Below are positions 33,408 through 46,438 of a DNA stretch of 64,000 bases, in pieces. Every line of letters starts with the position of its first letter. Position 1 is the stretch's first letter. Both the position numbers and the translations under genes were made by a program. Source of the stretch: Leptodontidium sp. MPI-SDFR-AT-0119 (taxonomy: Eukaryota > Ascomycota > Leotiomycetes > Helotiales > Leptodontidiaceae); assembly GCA_020726505.1 (NCBI GenBank), contig JAHLEZ010000012.1, positions 2,170,001-2,234,000 of the forward strand, read 5' to 3'. Under the pieces are notes generated by a model. It was not told the origin of the DNA. It worked only from the letters and a program-made list of their open reading frames with translations, and searched no databases.

Positions 33408-36368
33408 ATGCCTCCCAAACAGTCAACGCTGGGGTATGTTAAGGATTCCCAAACCACCTTGGGGTGGGTCAGACTTCCAACATTCTATGGACTATTGCTA
33501 ACGCGTATCCTCTCCCAGGAAATTCTTTGGGAAACCCAACGGTACGAACGCTCCAGCTAAGCAGACGAAACTCTCTTTCTCCAGCAAAGCAAGCGTCACC
33601 CCGACTTCCAGTGTGGTTACGGAGAATGAGGATACCGAGATGAAGGATGAGGAGTCGGATACGGAAGTCAAGCCTAAAGTCAAGAAGGAGGAAGCTGTTG
33701 ATTCGAAAGAGAATGTGAAACCAGGAACCAGTACGGAGTCAACCCTTTAGATAATGGCTTGTGCTAACTCGGTCGTCAGCAGAGACCAAGAAGCGATCAA
33801 GATCCCCATCTCCTGTGGCACCCAAATCAGAAAAGAAGGAGAATGTCAAGGAGGAAATAGTCGAGGATGAAGAAGACGATGATGAAGAACCCGTTGTCAA
33901 GCGGCCCCGCCGCACCGCAAATCTAGAAGTGGAGGACAAACCTACGCCTGGATCGAAGCCAGAGCCAAAGACCAAACCAAAGGCAAAGGCGGCTCCAAAG
34001 AAGTCCGCAATGCCACCACCTGCGAAAAAAAGCAAGAAGGCAGTGAAGGAAGAGGAAGAGAATGAGGAGGTCGAAGATGTCAGTTCAAGCTCAAAAAGAA
34101 GAGCATCCAACGCATCCAACGCATCTTCAGTCTCCGAGGTCGACGAAGAGCTGGAAGAAGACGAGGATGATGAGAAGCCAGAAGTTGCAGCCAAAGCCCG
34201 TGAGAAGATTCAGACGACTCTCAAGTCCAAGGCCAAGGATCCATATCCAGATTGGAAGCCTGGAGAGCCAGTACCCTACGCAGCTCTTTGCACCACATTC
34301 TCCCTTATTGAGATGACTACGAAGAGATTGGTCATAGCCGCTCACTGCTCCCTATTCCTCCGTCAAGTTCTCAGATTGACTCCAGATGATATGCTACCGA
34401 CTGTTCTTCTTATGATCAACAAGTTGGCAGCAGATTATGCCGGAATCGAACTTGGAATTGGCGAGTCGCTGATCATGAAGGCAATTGGTGGCAGTACCGG
34501 TCGTAGCCTGGCAATCATCAAGGAAGATCAGAAGCAAATTGGTGATCTCGGCTTGGTCGCTGTCAAGAGTAGAGCCAATCAACCAGTAATGTTCAAACCA
34601 AAAGCCTTGACAATTCGAGCTGTCCACAAAGGCTTGATGGATATTGCCACCACCTCTGGTGACGGAGCTCAAGGTCGGAAAGTTGATCTGATCAAGAAGC
34701 TCCTTGCAGCGGCTGATCTGAACTCACCTGGCAAGGTAGATATCACCAAGGACAAGGGTGGAGCAAGTGAAGCAAAGTTTATTGTACGATTTCTTGAAGG
34801 GAAATTACGCCTTGGTCTAGCTGAAAAGACTGTACTTGTTTCTCTCGCACAGGCGATGGTGTGCCACGAAATTGAAGCCGGGGGATCTGGAAAGGTTCCA
34901 AGTACAGAGCAATTGGCAAAAGGAGAGGCAATATTGAAGGCTGTCCACAGGTAAGTTTTTCTGACGGTGTTCCTACTGGTACTGATTTTCCTAGTGAACT
35001 TCCAAGCTATGATGTGATCATCCCAGCAATGTTAGAACACGGCATCTACAACCTTCGAGATAACTGCAAACTCCAACCTGGTGTACCTCTCAAGCCCATG
35101 TTAGCCAAACCAACCAAGGCCATCACCGAAGTCCTCGATCGATTCGAGAACCAAACCTTCACTTGCGAGTACAAGTACGACGGCGAACGAGCTCAAATCC
35201 ACTACGTTGCCAAAGATTCTCCCGAACAATACCGCGGTCCAGCCTCAGCCGCCACCAAAACAGAAACGGGTGGACTCGCCGCAATCTTCTCCCGCAACTC
35301 TGAAGACCTCTCCAAGAAGTACCCTGACATCCTTTCGAAACTCAACACCTGGGTCAAGCCAGACACCAAGAGTTTCGTTCTCGACTGCGAAACCGTGGCT
35401 TGGGATCTAGTCGAGAAGAAAGTCCTCCCCTTCCAACAACTCATGACCCGCAAAAAGAAGGACGTCAAGATTGAAGACGTGAAAGTCAAAGTCTGTGTCT
35501 TTGCTTTTGATCTCCTCTTCCTGAATGGTGACGCTGTGGTTGGTAAATCTCTACGTGAACGTCGGGAGCTTTTACACAGTTCTTTCATTCCTGTTGAGGG
35601 AGAGTTTACTTTCGCTACTAGTATGGATGGTCAGGAGATAGATGAGATACAGACATTTCTTGATGAGAGTGTAAAAGCTTCTTGTGAGGGTCTTATGGTC
35701 AAGATGTTGGATGGTACGGAGAGTGCTTATGAGCCCAGCAAGCGAAGTAGGAATTGGCTTAAGGTATATCCTCTTCTCACCCCTTCTGCCCTCTTTCCCA
35801 CATGAACACGCATCTAACACACAACCCCCAGATCAAAAAGGACTACCTCTCCGGCATAGGCGACTCACTCGACCTCGTAGTCCTAGGTGCCTACCATGGC
35901 AAAGGCAAACGCACCTCCGTCTTCGGTGCCTTCCTCCTCGCCTGCCACAACCCCACAACTGACAGCTACGAAACAATCTGCAACATCGGCACCGGCTTCT
36001 CAGAAGCTCTCCTCCTCTCCCTCCACGCCGAACTCTCTCCCCTGATCATCGACCGCCCCAAGCCCTTCTATTCGCACTCCTCCGGCTCCGCGCATCAGCC
36101 TGACGTCTGGTTCGAGCCCAAGGTCGTGTGGGAGGTCAAGACTGCCGATCTAACGCTCAGCCCACGGTATAAGGCTGGATGTAAGGAAGGTCTGGAAGGC
36201 GGCGGCGAGAAAGGCATCTCGTTGCGCTTTCCCAGGTTCATCAAGTTAAGAGATGATAAGAAGCCGGATATGGCGACGACTTCTAGACAGGTCGTGGAGA
36301 TGTATAGGAAGCAGGAGAGTGTTACGAATAGTAAGGGCCCGGCTGTGGATGATGACTTTGAGTATTGA
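33408..36368 (+). CDS. CDC9: DNA ligase I (replicative, ATP-dependent)
   Basis: Five exons (33408-33433, 33519-33730, 33780-34950, 34995-35763, 35832-36368) give 904 residues, and all phases agree. The N-terminus is a PIP box, QSTLGKFF, which binds PCNA; the first intron splits it after the Gly codon's second base. A Lys/Glu/Ser-rich disordered region with basic stretches (VVKRPRRT) follows, then the ligase N-terminal domain (PYAALCTTFSLIEMTTKRL) and the nucleotidyltransferase domain with the active-site motif CEYKYDGERAQIH. Later motifs include FSRNSEDLSKKYPD, DCETVAWD, EGLMVKML and NWLKIKKDYL, and the OB-fold runs to the end. It joins Okazaki fragments and seals repair nicks. The in-frame sequence just upstream of the ATG is basic but has no ATG. 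Confidence 0.96.
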
Positions 36369-37586
36369 GCTCTTGCTTGTGTTTATGCTGAAGAGGATGG
36401 AGTGTGGAATGTGTTGTTTTGGTGGAGCTGAGCTCGCTTGCTTGTCATGAATAGGGGCTGTATGTGGAAGCGAGATCCATTTGCTCTGTCTGATCTGATA
36501 TCGCGACAGCGAGGACACAATAGCAAGACTTACTGAATGGTTAGGAGTTACGGATTTGCTCATGATTCATGCTATCTCTGACAAGGAGCCAGTCAGCGAG
36601 GGAACTGATATCCTACAGCGTGGATACCTGTATGTGGCTGAGTAAATAAACAGCTTTGCAAATATTATATCGTTTCTCAATTTTCTCGATTCTTCACATT
36701 GATTCTCATATCCTCTCTTCTCACTTGCTCTTACCTTGATGAATATGAAAATGTGAAATTGACATTAAGAAGTCACTAACTGTTAAATTCCAATTCCAAT
36801 GCTCTTTCTCCTATTAACCAGTCGTGATAGTGATAAGTGGAAAAGTGAAGAATAGTCTATTTTATTTGCTAACATCATCACTTCACTTCACATACACATA
36901 CACACATACATACACATATACCATATGCAACCAACAGCCCATTTCACGCAACGCCGCTTTGTGTCCGCAATCGTACCCTGCCAGCCAGCAGCCAGCCTTC
37001 ATGCATGTATGCGTGTATTTACGTCTACTTTTAAATCTGCATCTCTATCTCCACCTCCATCTAAAGGACGTACATGGACGGACGGTGGTACAACATATAG
37101 CCCAGCTGATCCCAAGACGCATATATTGCGACACCTTGCACAGTGTCTGGTACGTACTGCATATCAACACATCGGCACACAGGACACAGGATCAATTCTC
37201 GGTGTCTGCCGAGCCGAACAGAGCCGAATGGGATAGGGATATGTCGTGCATGCACATACATACATGCATACGTGCGTGAGAAGAAAAAAAAAAGGGTGTT
37301 GGTGGGTTGACGATGGTGGCACAAGGACGTACAAAGTGAGGTGGGATGACTGGTTGGTGTACAGCAATTTGTAGATGTAGAAGTAAAAGAATGGGAAGGT
37401 CTTTTTGAAGCTCGGTGAGGGGTGATGTGTGTTTGGGGATCTTGAGGAGGGATGGTTGGCACTCGCTGGGAGGATTTTGTCTGGGACTTATTTGCCGAAT
37501 CATATGAAGGCACCTTTTCAATCTCTCAATAGTCCTTCAACGCCAATATTGGCCCAGTGTATATCCTGGGCCACCCTCCAATCCCC
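36369..37586. other. Intergenic, convergent 3' ends, with a CA/TA microsatellite
   Basis: No gene. This is the space between the 3' ends of the DNA ligase and Vma22 genes. A (CA/TA)-type simple repeat lies at about 36889-36925. The short open frames here are low-complexity. Confidence 0.5.
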
Positions 37587-38513
37587 TCACACAGCAACAC
37601 CCTCCCCTACAGCCCCCTTCAAACCTCCCCTCCCATCCTCCAGCGCCAAAGCCTTCGCTCTATATTTCTTTGCCCGTCGAATCTGTATTTCCAAAGCTCG
37701 CATCTGCAGACTCACAGTCGCCAGACGGGGAATAGAGGATTCGACGAGTTGGATAGAAGATGATTGGGCTGTGCGGAGAGCGCTAGGGATGCTGAAGCCA
37801 AACATGCGGAGGGGGTCCGGATTTTGGGTGTTTGATTTGTTGTCTTGCTGATTTGTGACTCTAGGTGGCTCCTTGTCTTTTCCTTCTTTATCGTTCTTGA
37901 TGTCCTGGGTGTCAGGATCATCTGTGGCTTCTGTCTGGACAGTGATTTTCTCCATGTCGTCATCGATGTTCTTGGTCGGGGTTGGGTTATTGCCATCTCT
38001 CCCCTTCTCATCCTCGGCCTCTGCAGACACTCCAGTCTTGCCCAACCCGATCTTCTCCTCTCCTGCAGATGTCACCACCTTCCCAATCTCAAAGATCACC
38101 GTCCCGTCTTCAGCATCGCCCATCACTCTACACAATCGCCCTGGCTGCATAACCCTCCGATCATAAGATTCCCTGCCATAGCTCACACCCCTCTCAGCCT
38201 GGAAGTTGGCACGAGCGATATTGGTGTAGACCTAATCCCAGCGGAAAGAAAGTCAGTAAAGTAACTAGAAGTATATCCAAACCCAAAGTCCAATACCAGG
38301 CAAAGAGCAACGAGCGTTGTATGTAGATTCAAGCTGCAGGAGAGGATGGATCGAGGGATAGCGGGATAGAGCTCGTGGAGAAAAGGGCCATACCGAAGAC
38401 TGCAGCGAGCTAAGAGGGATACGGAGAGAGGTGTATTCGTCCAAGAGCTGGAGATAACGGGCGAGAAGAGAGTCGATCGCGTCGGAGAGGGTTTGGGGGT
38501 CTGTGGTGGCCAT
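37587..38513 (-). CDS. VMA22: Vacuolar H+-ATPase assembly factor Vma22 (CCDC115-like)
   Basis: Exons 38513-38394 and 38231-37587 (156-bp intron, phase 0) encode 254 residues. The N-terminal helix, LSDAIDSLLARYLQLLDEYT, is followed after the splice by VYTNIARANFQAERGVSYGR and ESYDRRVMQPGRL. The C-terminus has the family-typical DPLRMFGFSIPSALRTAQSS, SIPRLATVSLQMRALE block. A long acidic low-complexity linker separates them. Vma22 is an ER chaperone subunit that helps assemble the V0 sector of the V-ATPase. The assignment rests on recalled family pattern rather than a search. The neighbouring Cdc42 gene is divergent, 1.8 kb away. Confidence 0.82.
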
Positions 38514-40291
38514 TGTGATGATGGCTGGAGAAGTCCGGATTTACCTATTTAGGTAGAGCGGTAGAGTTCGAGTAGGTTCGTGTTCGTGCCTTTGGCGTGT
38601 TGGCCACGCGAGCGAGCGACGCGTTTGTGCTGGGATGTCCGTGTGGGAGGAGGGGGAGGAGGAGGACTGGGGGGGATTGAAGGCGGTGGCGTGGATTGGA
38701 CAGGAGGTGGAAAGGTTAATCGCTCGATCAATCAATCAATCAATTGTGATGCGATGGGATGGGATTGTCCTTGTGGTGGAAATTGACGCTGACGCTGACA
38801 TTATTGACTAAAAGAAGGGGGAGGAGAAGGGGGAGGAGAAGGGAAGGAGATATAAATTTCCCAACGACATCGATCGATCGATGCCCTCTCCTCCCTTTCC
38901 TCGAGATGCATTTCATCTCACCGCCTTCAATATCAAGTCGGCAGCCACGACTTACTGTACTTGACAATTGCTCCCCAACTCCCTGGGGTAGTCATATCAA
39001 GAGTTCTTTCTTTCTGACTTCGCACTCAATTACAATTCTTACTTACCGGCCTTTCTTTTTCTATCAATTTTGCCTTGGGATCAACAAGATCAGGATCAAG
39101 ACATCTCAGCCCTCGGTCACCGTCTTGTTTCACGACTTTCTTTCTTTTATGCTGCACTGCACCAAACGAACAAAGCCCTGGCCTGCTGCTGATCCAAATC
39201 AATAATCCCGGAACCTGCACTATTCTGCACGGCACCACCTGCAAGCCAAAACACCACCAGCGTCCGTCCGTCCGTCGTCCCATCTCCAGAGTGCAGAGTG
39301 CAGACAGAGTGCAGCCAGCCAGCCTTGCCTTTGAGTTCCCTGGCTTCCCTGTCTGTCTTGCTGCATTGTCCTGTACTTACTGGTGTCCTGCACTGCGCTT
39401 CACTACCTCTCAATCTCACACAAGCCATCGTCGCCTGGCTGCCTCATCATTTATTTGCACTGATTGCACCTACGCTGTATCGCACCGCATCGCATCACAT
39501 CCTCCCTGCCTCACTAACTCAGGTCTATCAACTTCGTCCTTCAGGTCCTGAATCATTTGCTGTTTGATACACCCGGTCCACTCCTCTCCACTCCACTTCA
39601 CTCCACGGCCCAAGCTGGTTTCGAATCCACTACCGACCGCACTTGCTCCCAGGCAAAACAATCCGTTGCCCAGCCCAGCCCAGCCCAGCGCCAAACCCAT
39701 CACCCATTCACCTTGCAACTTGCACTTACGAAGCTCCCCCCTATCCCATCCTTGCGGCAATCAACAACAAGCCCAGCAGCCACCGTTCTGTTCGTTTCGA
39801 ACGTCCTGTTCTCTCAACCTCACCACCTCCTGGCCAGCCTGCAACACCACTTCAGCACTATCCCCCATTCCTTCTCGTCTTCCACCGCTCACTCGCTGGA
39901 TACGGTCGCTGAATCCCCAATCCGGTCTGCTGCTTCCTGCTGTGCTCACTCGCTGCTGTTTTAGCCGCACTCCCACTCCCACCCAGTGCAGTGCAGTGCA
40001 GTCCAGTCCCGTCCAATCCAGCCCAGGCCAACCCGAAAAGGGTGAGCTCAGCTACTTATCGGCTTGGATAGCCATAACCCTTACACCCATACATACACTA
40101 CAGTGCCCATTGTCGTCTCGTCGTAACATCCAACGTCGCCCATCTCCCGAACGATCTCCCACCGATCCCTTCGAGTCAACCTCCTCCGTGCGTAGCAGAC
40201 AGACGATAGATATCCTCGAGAGTGTAGCAGCGGTTCGTGCACTGCCGTCTCAGCTTGCTGATCGAACGAAGGAAGGGTAGACAGCGGAACA
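38514..40291. other. Long divergent promoter/leader region, Vma22 / Cdc42
   Basis: About 1.8 kb of CT-rich sequence without a supported gene. It contains short tandem motifs: CCGTCCGT near 39264, CCCAG near 39675 and GTGCA near 39990. Several long open frames on both strands arise from this biased composition. Part of it is probably the 5' leader of cdc42. Confidence 0.5.
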
Positions 40292-41129
<838 letters not shown>

Positions 41130-43529
41130 CACCGTCCAGCCCGTACACGAACGAAGGAAATCCCCAACTTCCCATCAACGATCTGTCATACCCCATTCAT
41201 CAATTCATCACATTCCAATTCCAATTCACAATCACAGTCCGAAATCTTTTTCCGAATCCTTCAACACAATCAAACTTGGGGGGCAAACAGTTGGGGGGAA
41301 CCAGGCAGGCAGTCAGGGGGGTTACAGAAAGCACGGAGGGTTGGAAGGAGGGAAACAGAGAAAGGCAAACTGAGAAATAAACAAAGCAGGGAGTCTGGGG
41401 CATTTTTTGATCTTTTGTCCTTTTGTTATTTCCCCCCCTTCGTCTGTTAAATTTGCATTTTGGGGAGTTTTGAGTGAAGCGAACTGGCTTGGAGAAAGGG
41501 AGGGAGGTAGGGGGGAGAATGAATGGAGGGTAGGAAAGGGGAGGAAATAACACAGCGAGCGAGAGCGTAGAGAGATATTGCAGGTTACGCAGGCAGGCAG
41601 GCACGCAAGGAGCAGAATAGGATTTTTACATTCTGGAACCCTTTTTTTATTTGGCTTTGAACTTTGCCTTTTGGTTCATAACAAATTTTGTTTTTTCTTT
41701 CTCGAGACAATCGAGGTTCTCGCGTATGTTTCCCCAAGTCGCTTTTGAGGTTCTCTTCATTCCTGGCGCTTTGATAGGTTTGGTTCTTTGGTGTCTTGGT
41801 CAATTGATTAGGTTGATTGGTAATGTTTTTGAGACAAAATCCCATATTATTGACGGGCTGCTTGCATGTCAGGCAGCTGAGCTTCGTTTGAATACATCGC
41901 CTAATCTTGTCTTTTCTTCTGCTCTTTCTTGTCTTGTCTTGGTCCTGTCTTGTCTTACCTTTGATTAGGTTTCGAGATCCAGAGAAGTGTGGGTTGGGTT
42001 TGGCCTGCTGGGTGAGAGGGAGGGATGCACAAGGCAGGCAGGTAGGCAAGTTTTTTTTTTTTGTCTTTTTGTCTATGCATCGACAGTGAGAGAAAGAGAG
42101 GGTGAAGGGAAGGGAGGGGAGGAGGTATTTAAGCGGACAGGAAGGGTCATGCGATGAATTATAAGTACTCAGGCCGGGGTTTATCTTAGGTATTACCTGC
42201 CCTCATCCACTTTCCTCCCTTGCCTTGTCTTATCCTGTCTCTCATTTGTTTCTTCCTTACTTGCTCTTTTTTTAATTTTTTAGGTCAGGCTTCTTTAGTA
42301 AACTGGCGAGGGGGTTTGGTTTTCTCTTTCGTCCTTGTTCTTTCTTGTTCCCTTTTTTTTTTTCAATCCTAGTTTCCTGGCGACATACTTATACTTTTAC
42401 TTGTCAATGCAGGGCACATTGCAAGGTACAGTACTGGAAACAAACCTTATTTCGCAATCTCGCTTTCATTTCCCCATTGCCGTCTGAGAAGATGGTGTTC
42501 CAGGATAGAGATGGGGATGGGGCGAGAGTGCCCATGTGTGTACATGTGCATATGTCTGGACATGTAAGTGTTACTGTGACTTATTGTGATTGCAACGAGA
42601 AACTCAGAATAGCGGTCCTAGGGTTGGTATCTCCTCAGCAAATACCTAACCCTTGATTGACTCTAAAGAGAGCAAGCTATTGCTATTTTATGAGCTGATT
42701 GCAGTAATGTAGTCAATGGGAAGAGTGAATGGGTGAGGAGGTGAGTTAGGAGGTGAAGGGGTGATGTTAATTAAATCGAATGGAGTGAAGTAGAAGGAAA
42801 GGGGTACTTAATGTAAGCGAGGGAACAATTCGGCAACTTAGGTATCCATCCGAGAGGACATACCAATTAAGGCTTGTTTTGGGTTGCTTTGGGTCTTTTT
42901 CTTGATGACTTGAGTAGGTAGATAGAGGTCCGGGATTCGGGGCGTGTGTTGCTTTACATATGTGATGCCGCTTCAGCTATATATGCAGTAAGTAGTAACA
43001 GTATTTCCTGATTAGCCAATCTGGTAGGTCGACTTGCTATGACTGTAGGTACGAATAGTGAATTTACAAAAGGAAGTAGAATTTGAAATACTACGCACCC
43101 CGCACCCCCCCCCCCCCCCCCGGTTTTTTTTTTTTTTTTTTTTGTTCTCGTAAGGAAGTAGGTATATTGATACTATACTGTCTGTACTATATCAAGTAAG
43201 TAAGACCTAGAACCGGCATTTGTCTAGTAATCCGGGGTATTCGTAGCGTTTTGGCGGAAACGGGTACCGGGTCTCGGGCTCGGGATAGGCGTTCGGTTCC
43301 CTTCCCTTCCCTTCGATTTAGTATAGTTTTGTTCGCTGCGAACCTCGTCTTTCAAGAGTGGGAGCATGAAGTAAGTGTTCGCGCCGCCTCCGCCTCGATA
43401 AGAACAATACGTCGGGATAGACTATGAGTGATTACGTAAGACTTATTCCACACCAAATATCAAAGACTCGCAACCTCTCTCACGGTTTACTTCCTGGAAA
43501 CTTCTGCCTTTTTTGACACTTGTTGCAAG
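41130..43529. other. Intergenic with homopolymer tracts
   Basis: No supported gene in 2.4 kb. The first part is the 3' side of cdc42. Poly-T tracts occur near 42050 and 42350, and a C17-GG-T20 tract lies at 43105-43143. Short frames have no recognisable content. Confidence 0.5.
43105..43143. repeat. Homopolymer tract C17-GG-T20
   Basis: A run of 17 C, two G, then 20 T. It has the same C-then-T order as the tract at 16101-16130. Confidence 0.9.
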
Positions 43530-45623
43530 ATGAGGTTCCAAAATACCGCTCTTCTGGCCCTTTGTGGCGTGGGTTTCGTGAAGGCTCATGATCATCATCA
43601 TCATGGTGGAGAGGAAGTTGAGCTCCCGCTTCATGAGAGGGAGTTTAAGAAGGATTCTGTGGAGGAGTTGGAGAGGAAATGGGGGTTTGAGGTGTGTTCA
43701 TTTCCTTATACCCCTTTTTGTTTCTCTGTTGTGACTTTGGCTTTTGAATTGTTTTGTTTGGTTCTTGAGAGAATGAAAGTTTTGAGATTTTTGGCTGAAG
43801 GGTGGGGGTCCAAGAATGAGATCTGGATCTTACCTTGGGCCGCGTCCTGTCACTGAACTTATAAACTTTATATTTCGTCCTGAATAAAGAGGGAGATTGC
43901 GTAGACGTTTAGTTTTACTATATTCCCGCGTATTCCGTACTTTTCTTGCTTTCGTTGTCAGTTTAGAGATTAGACCGAGCAGCGAGCTTCTTGCCCATCG
44001 GTTCAGTTAGGTCAGCTGCGACTCTTGCTCTTCAAGTAGGAGAGTTTTTACCAAGCTTGAACGCCTGGATGAGTTGAAGTTCGCGTTGTCTGTAGCGTAT
44101 TCAAGCTTTTTGGGGGCGATTATGATATCGCAACACTGATGGTTTGAGAAGCGGCCTCACTTTCTGCTGCTCTTGAAGGGGAATCTGATGGCTCGCTATT
44201 GATATTCCTGTATATTTCCGTCAAGTGTGATAGAAAGTTTACCAGAAAGGTTTACACTGTAGCTCTTACTCCGCTCCGCTCCGTTCTGTAATCTCGTCAT
44301 CTTCTCCATGGATTCAATTAGGCCTCGCGACTTAATAGTCAGTTCAGCGAGTAGCTGAGACGACCACTTCAACGTCATGGGATCCCTATTTTCTCAATTT
44401 CAAACAGACTGCAGTGTCTTCAAATTCACAGATAAAGAAGCAAAGACTGACTAGAATCACAGTGGGGATTCAATGGAGTCAACTCCTTCGCCCATCTAGA
44501 ACACGTCAAATGCCTTACCAAACCAGAGACACAATTTGATATCGGCATCATTGGCGTCCCATTCGACACAGCTGTCAGTTACAGACCAGGTACATACGCT
44601 ACATTTTCTTCAAATCCCATCCCCTTTCAGCCATTCTAACAAAACCTAGGCGCACGATTTGGCCCCCGCGCCATTCGAGCAGCATCATCCCGCCAAACCT
44701 CCTTCCGAGGTTTCAACGCCAGAGCAGCAATAAACCCCTATTCTTCATGGGCAACCATCATCGACTGCGGCGACATTCCTGTCACTCCCCTTGATAACAC
44801 TATGGCACTCACGCAAATGACATCCGCCTACCTCGAACTCGGGCACCGCACCCCCCTCTCATCAACCCTCAAATACCCCAAACTGATCTCCCTCGGCGGC
44901 GACCACTCACTCGCCCTCGCTGCCCTCAGAGGCCTTAACAAAGTCCACGGCGGTCCCATCGCAGTCCTCCATTTTGACGCCCATCTCGACACCTGGCATC
45001 CCGCTAAATACCCGTCGCCCTGGCCAAGCGACCAAGCGCAGTTCAACCACGGGAGCATGTTTTGGATTGCCTCAAACGAAGGCTTGATCCTGAACGGCTC
45101 GTCTGTACACGCTGGTCTCCGCACGAGACTTAGTGGTGACGATTGGGCGGATTTCGAGGATGATACTAACCAAGGCTTCCTCCGCATCTCCTCGGATGAT
45201 ATCGATGACCTCGGCACTAAGGGAGTCATATCCGCCATATTGAATCGTATCGGTACATCTACCCCTGTCTACCTCTCCGTGGACATCGATGTCCTCGACC
45301 CCGGTCTTGCACCAGGTACTGGAACCCCTGAGGCAGGCGGTTGGACCAGTCGCGAACTCATCAAGATCCTACGGGGTATCGAAGGTTTGAATGTGGTCGG
45401 TGCGGATATTGTTGAGGTTGCCCCTGCGTATGATGGTGTCGGTGAGCAGACTGCGCTTGCAGGCGCGCAGGTCGCGTATGAGATTCTGACGAGTATTGTT
45501 AAGAGGGGGTTGGTGGATATGGGGAAGGAGAGTGAGGTTAGGATTAGGGATGGGACGGGGATTTGGGGGACTGGTGAGGTGGTTAAGGAGAAGGTTGTGG
45601 TTGGAGGGAAGGATGAGTTGTGA
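43530..45623 (+). CDS. Secreted agmatinase-like ureohydrolase
   Basis: Exons 43530-43691, 44463-44589 and 44650-45623 give 420 residues. Exon 1 encodes a signal peptide ([17 protein letters not shown]) and a His-rich segment ([10 protein letters not shown]). Exons 2-3 carry the arginase/agmatinase fold: [18 protein letters not shown], then the Mn-binding motifs [15 protein letters not shown] and [20 protein letters not shown]. All four metal-ligand regions are present. Such enzymes hydrolyse agmatine or related guanidino compounds to urea and an amine; substrate is inferred. The first intron is 771 bp, far longer than any other intron here, and holds no obvious gene. The splice joins KWGFE to WGFNGVNSF, which agrees with relatives. 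The His-rich N-terminus may bind metal. Confidence 0.88.
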
Positions 45624-46438
45624 GATTAAATTGAGGAGGAGAAGCGGGAATATGTGATTCGAGCTGATGGGAGTTTCTGTGGGTGGTGTTTAAAAGAGAG
45701 TGGATGCGGAGTGAATGAATATGGTATGGAGTTGGCTATTCAAGTAGGCAGGCGTGGTTAGTGATCGGACGATCGCAAATGACACTGGAGCAACTTTCAA
45801 TTAGCATATAAAAGCATATGCATAACATAACGGGTGTCTTTTCTACCTGAACATTCTCTAATGCGTTCAACTTTTGTTTTCTTTGTTTACAAACCCCCGG
45901 ACTCGGCTAATTCGAAGGCTACAAAAACGATATATTTCACCTCTTCCCCACCGTCCTATTCCGACTTTGATTGTATCCAATTTTAATCGAGGTTAAAAAA
46001 CAAACAATGCGGTAAAAAAATCCACAGAGTCATCCTCTGGGCCTAAGATCTTGGCGAGACTTAAGATCTCTCTGTAGAAGTGGAATCAAAATAATCTCAA
46101 TCGTGAAAGCTAATAGCCGGATCCATTCTATGTATGCTTGAGAGAATTTCAGGCTAATTGCATGAGGACTAGAATGATACTCGGAAATTTACTGCCATGG
46201 GTTACCCTGATTTTCAAAACTTGATCTTTGATATTCAGCCAAGGGATTGTTCACTTCGAAGATCGCTGGCTTGGAGTTCTCACACAGAGAAATCTAGCTA
46301 GTCCAATTTCTTTTTACAGAAATAAATTCAATTTGAGAGGATATATATATCAACCCCTAAAAGCTAAACACCAACTTTTGGGGCAAACGCTCAACTACGA
46401 GACAACTTCCGCTCTCTCCTTCCTGGCAGGTCTCTTCT
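45624..46438. other. Intergenic, convergent 3' ends
   Basis: Space between the 3' ends of the ureohydrolase and the siderophore transporter. I see no gene. Confidence 0.5.

Noticed and set aside
33739..34194. Minus-strand Ser-rich frame
   Set aside because: It is the complement of the Glu/Lys-rich linker of DNA ligase I.
36889..36925. Possible CRISPR-like or regular array
   Set aside because: It is a simple CA/TA microsatellite without spacers; the host is a eukaryote.
39075..40280. Several long plus-strand frames before cdc42
   Set aside because: They overlap in different frames, are low-complexity and come from CT-rich sequence; more likely a 5' leader.
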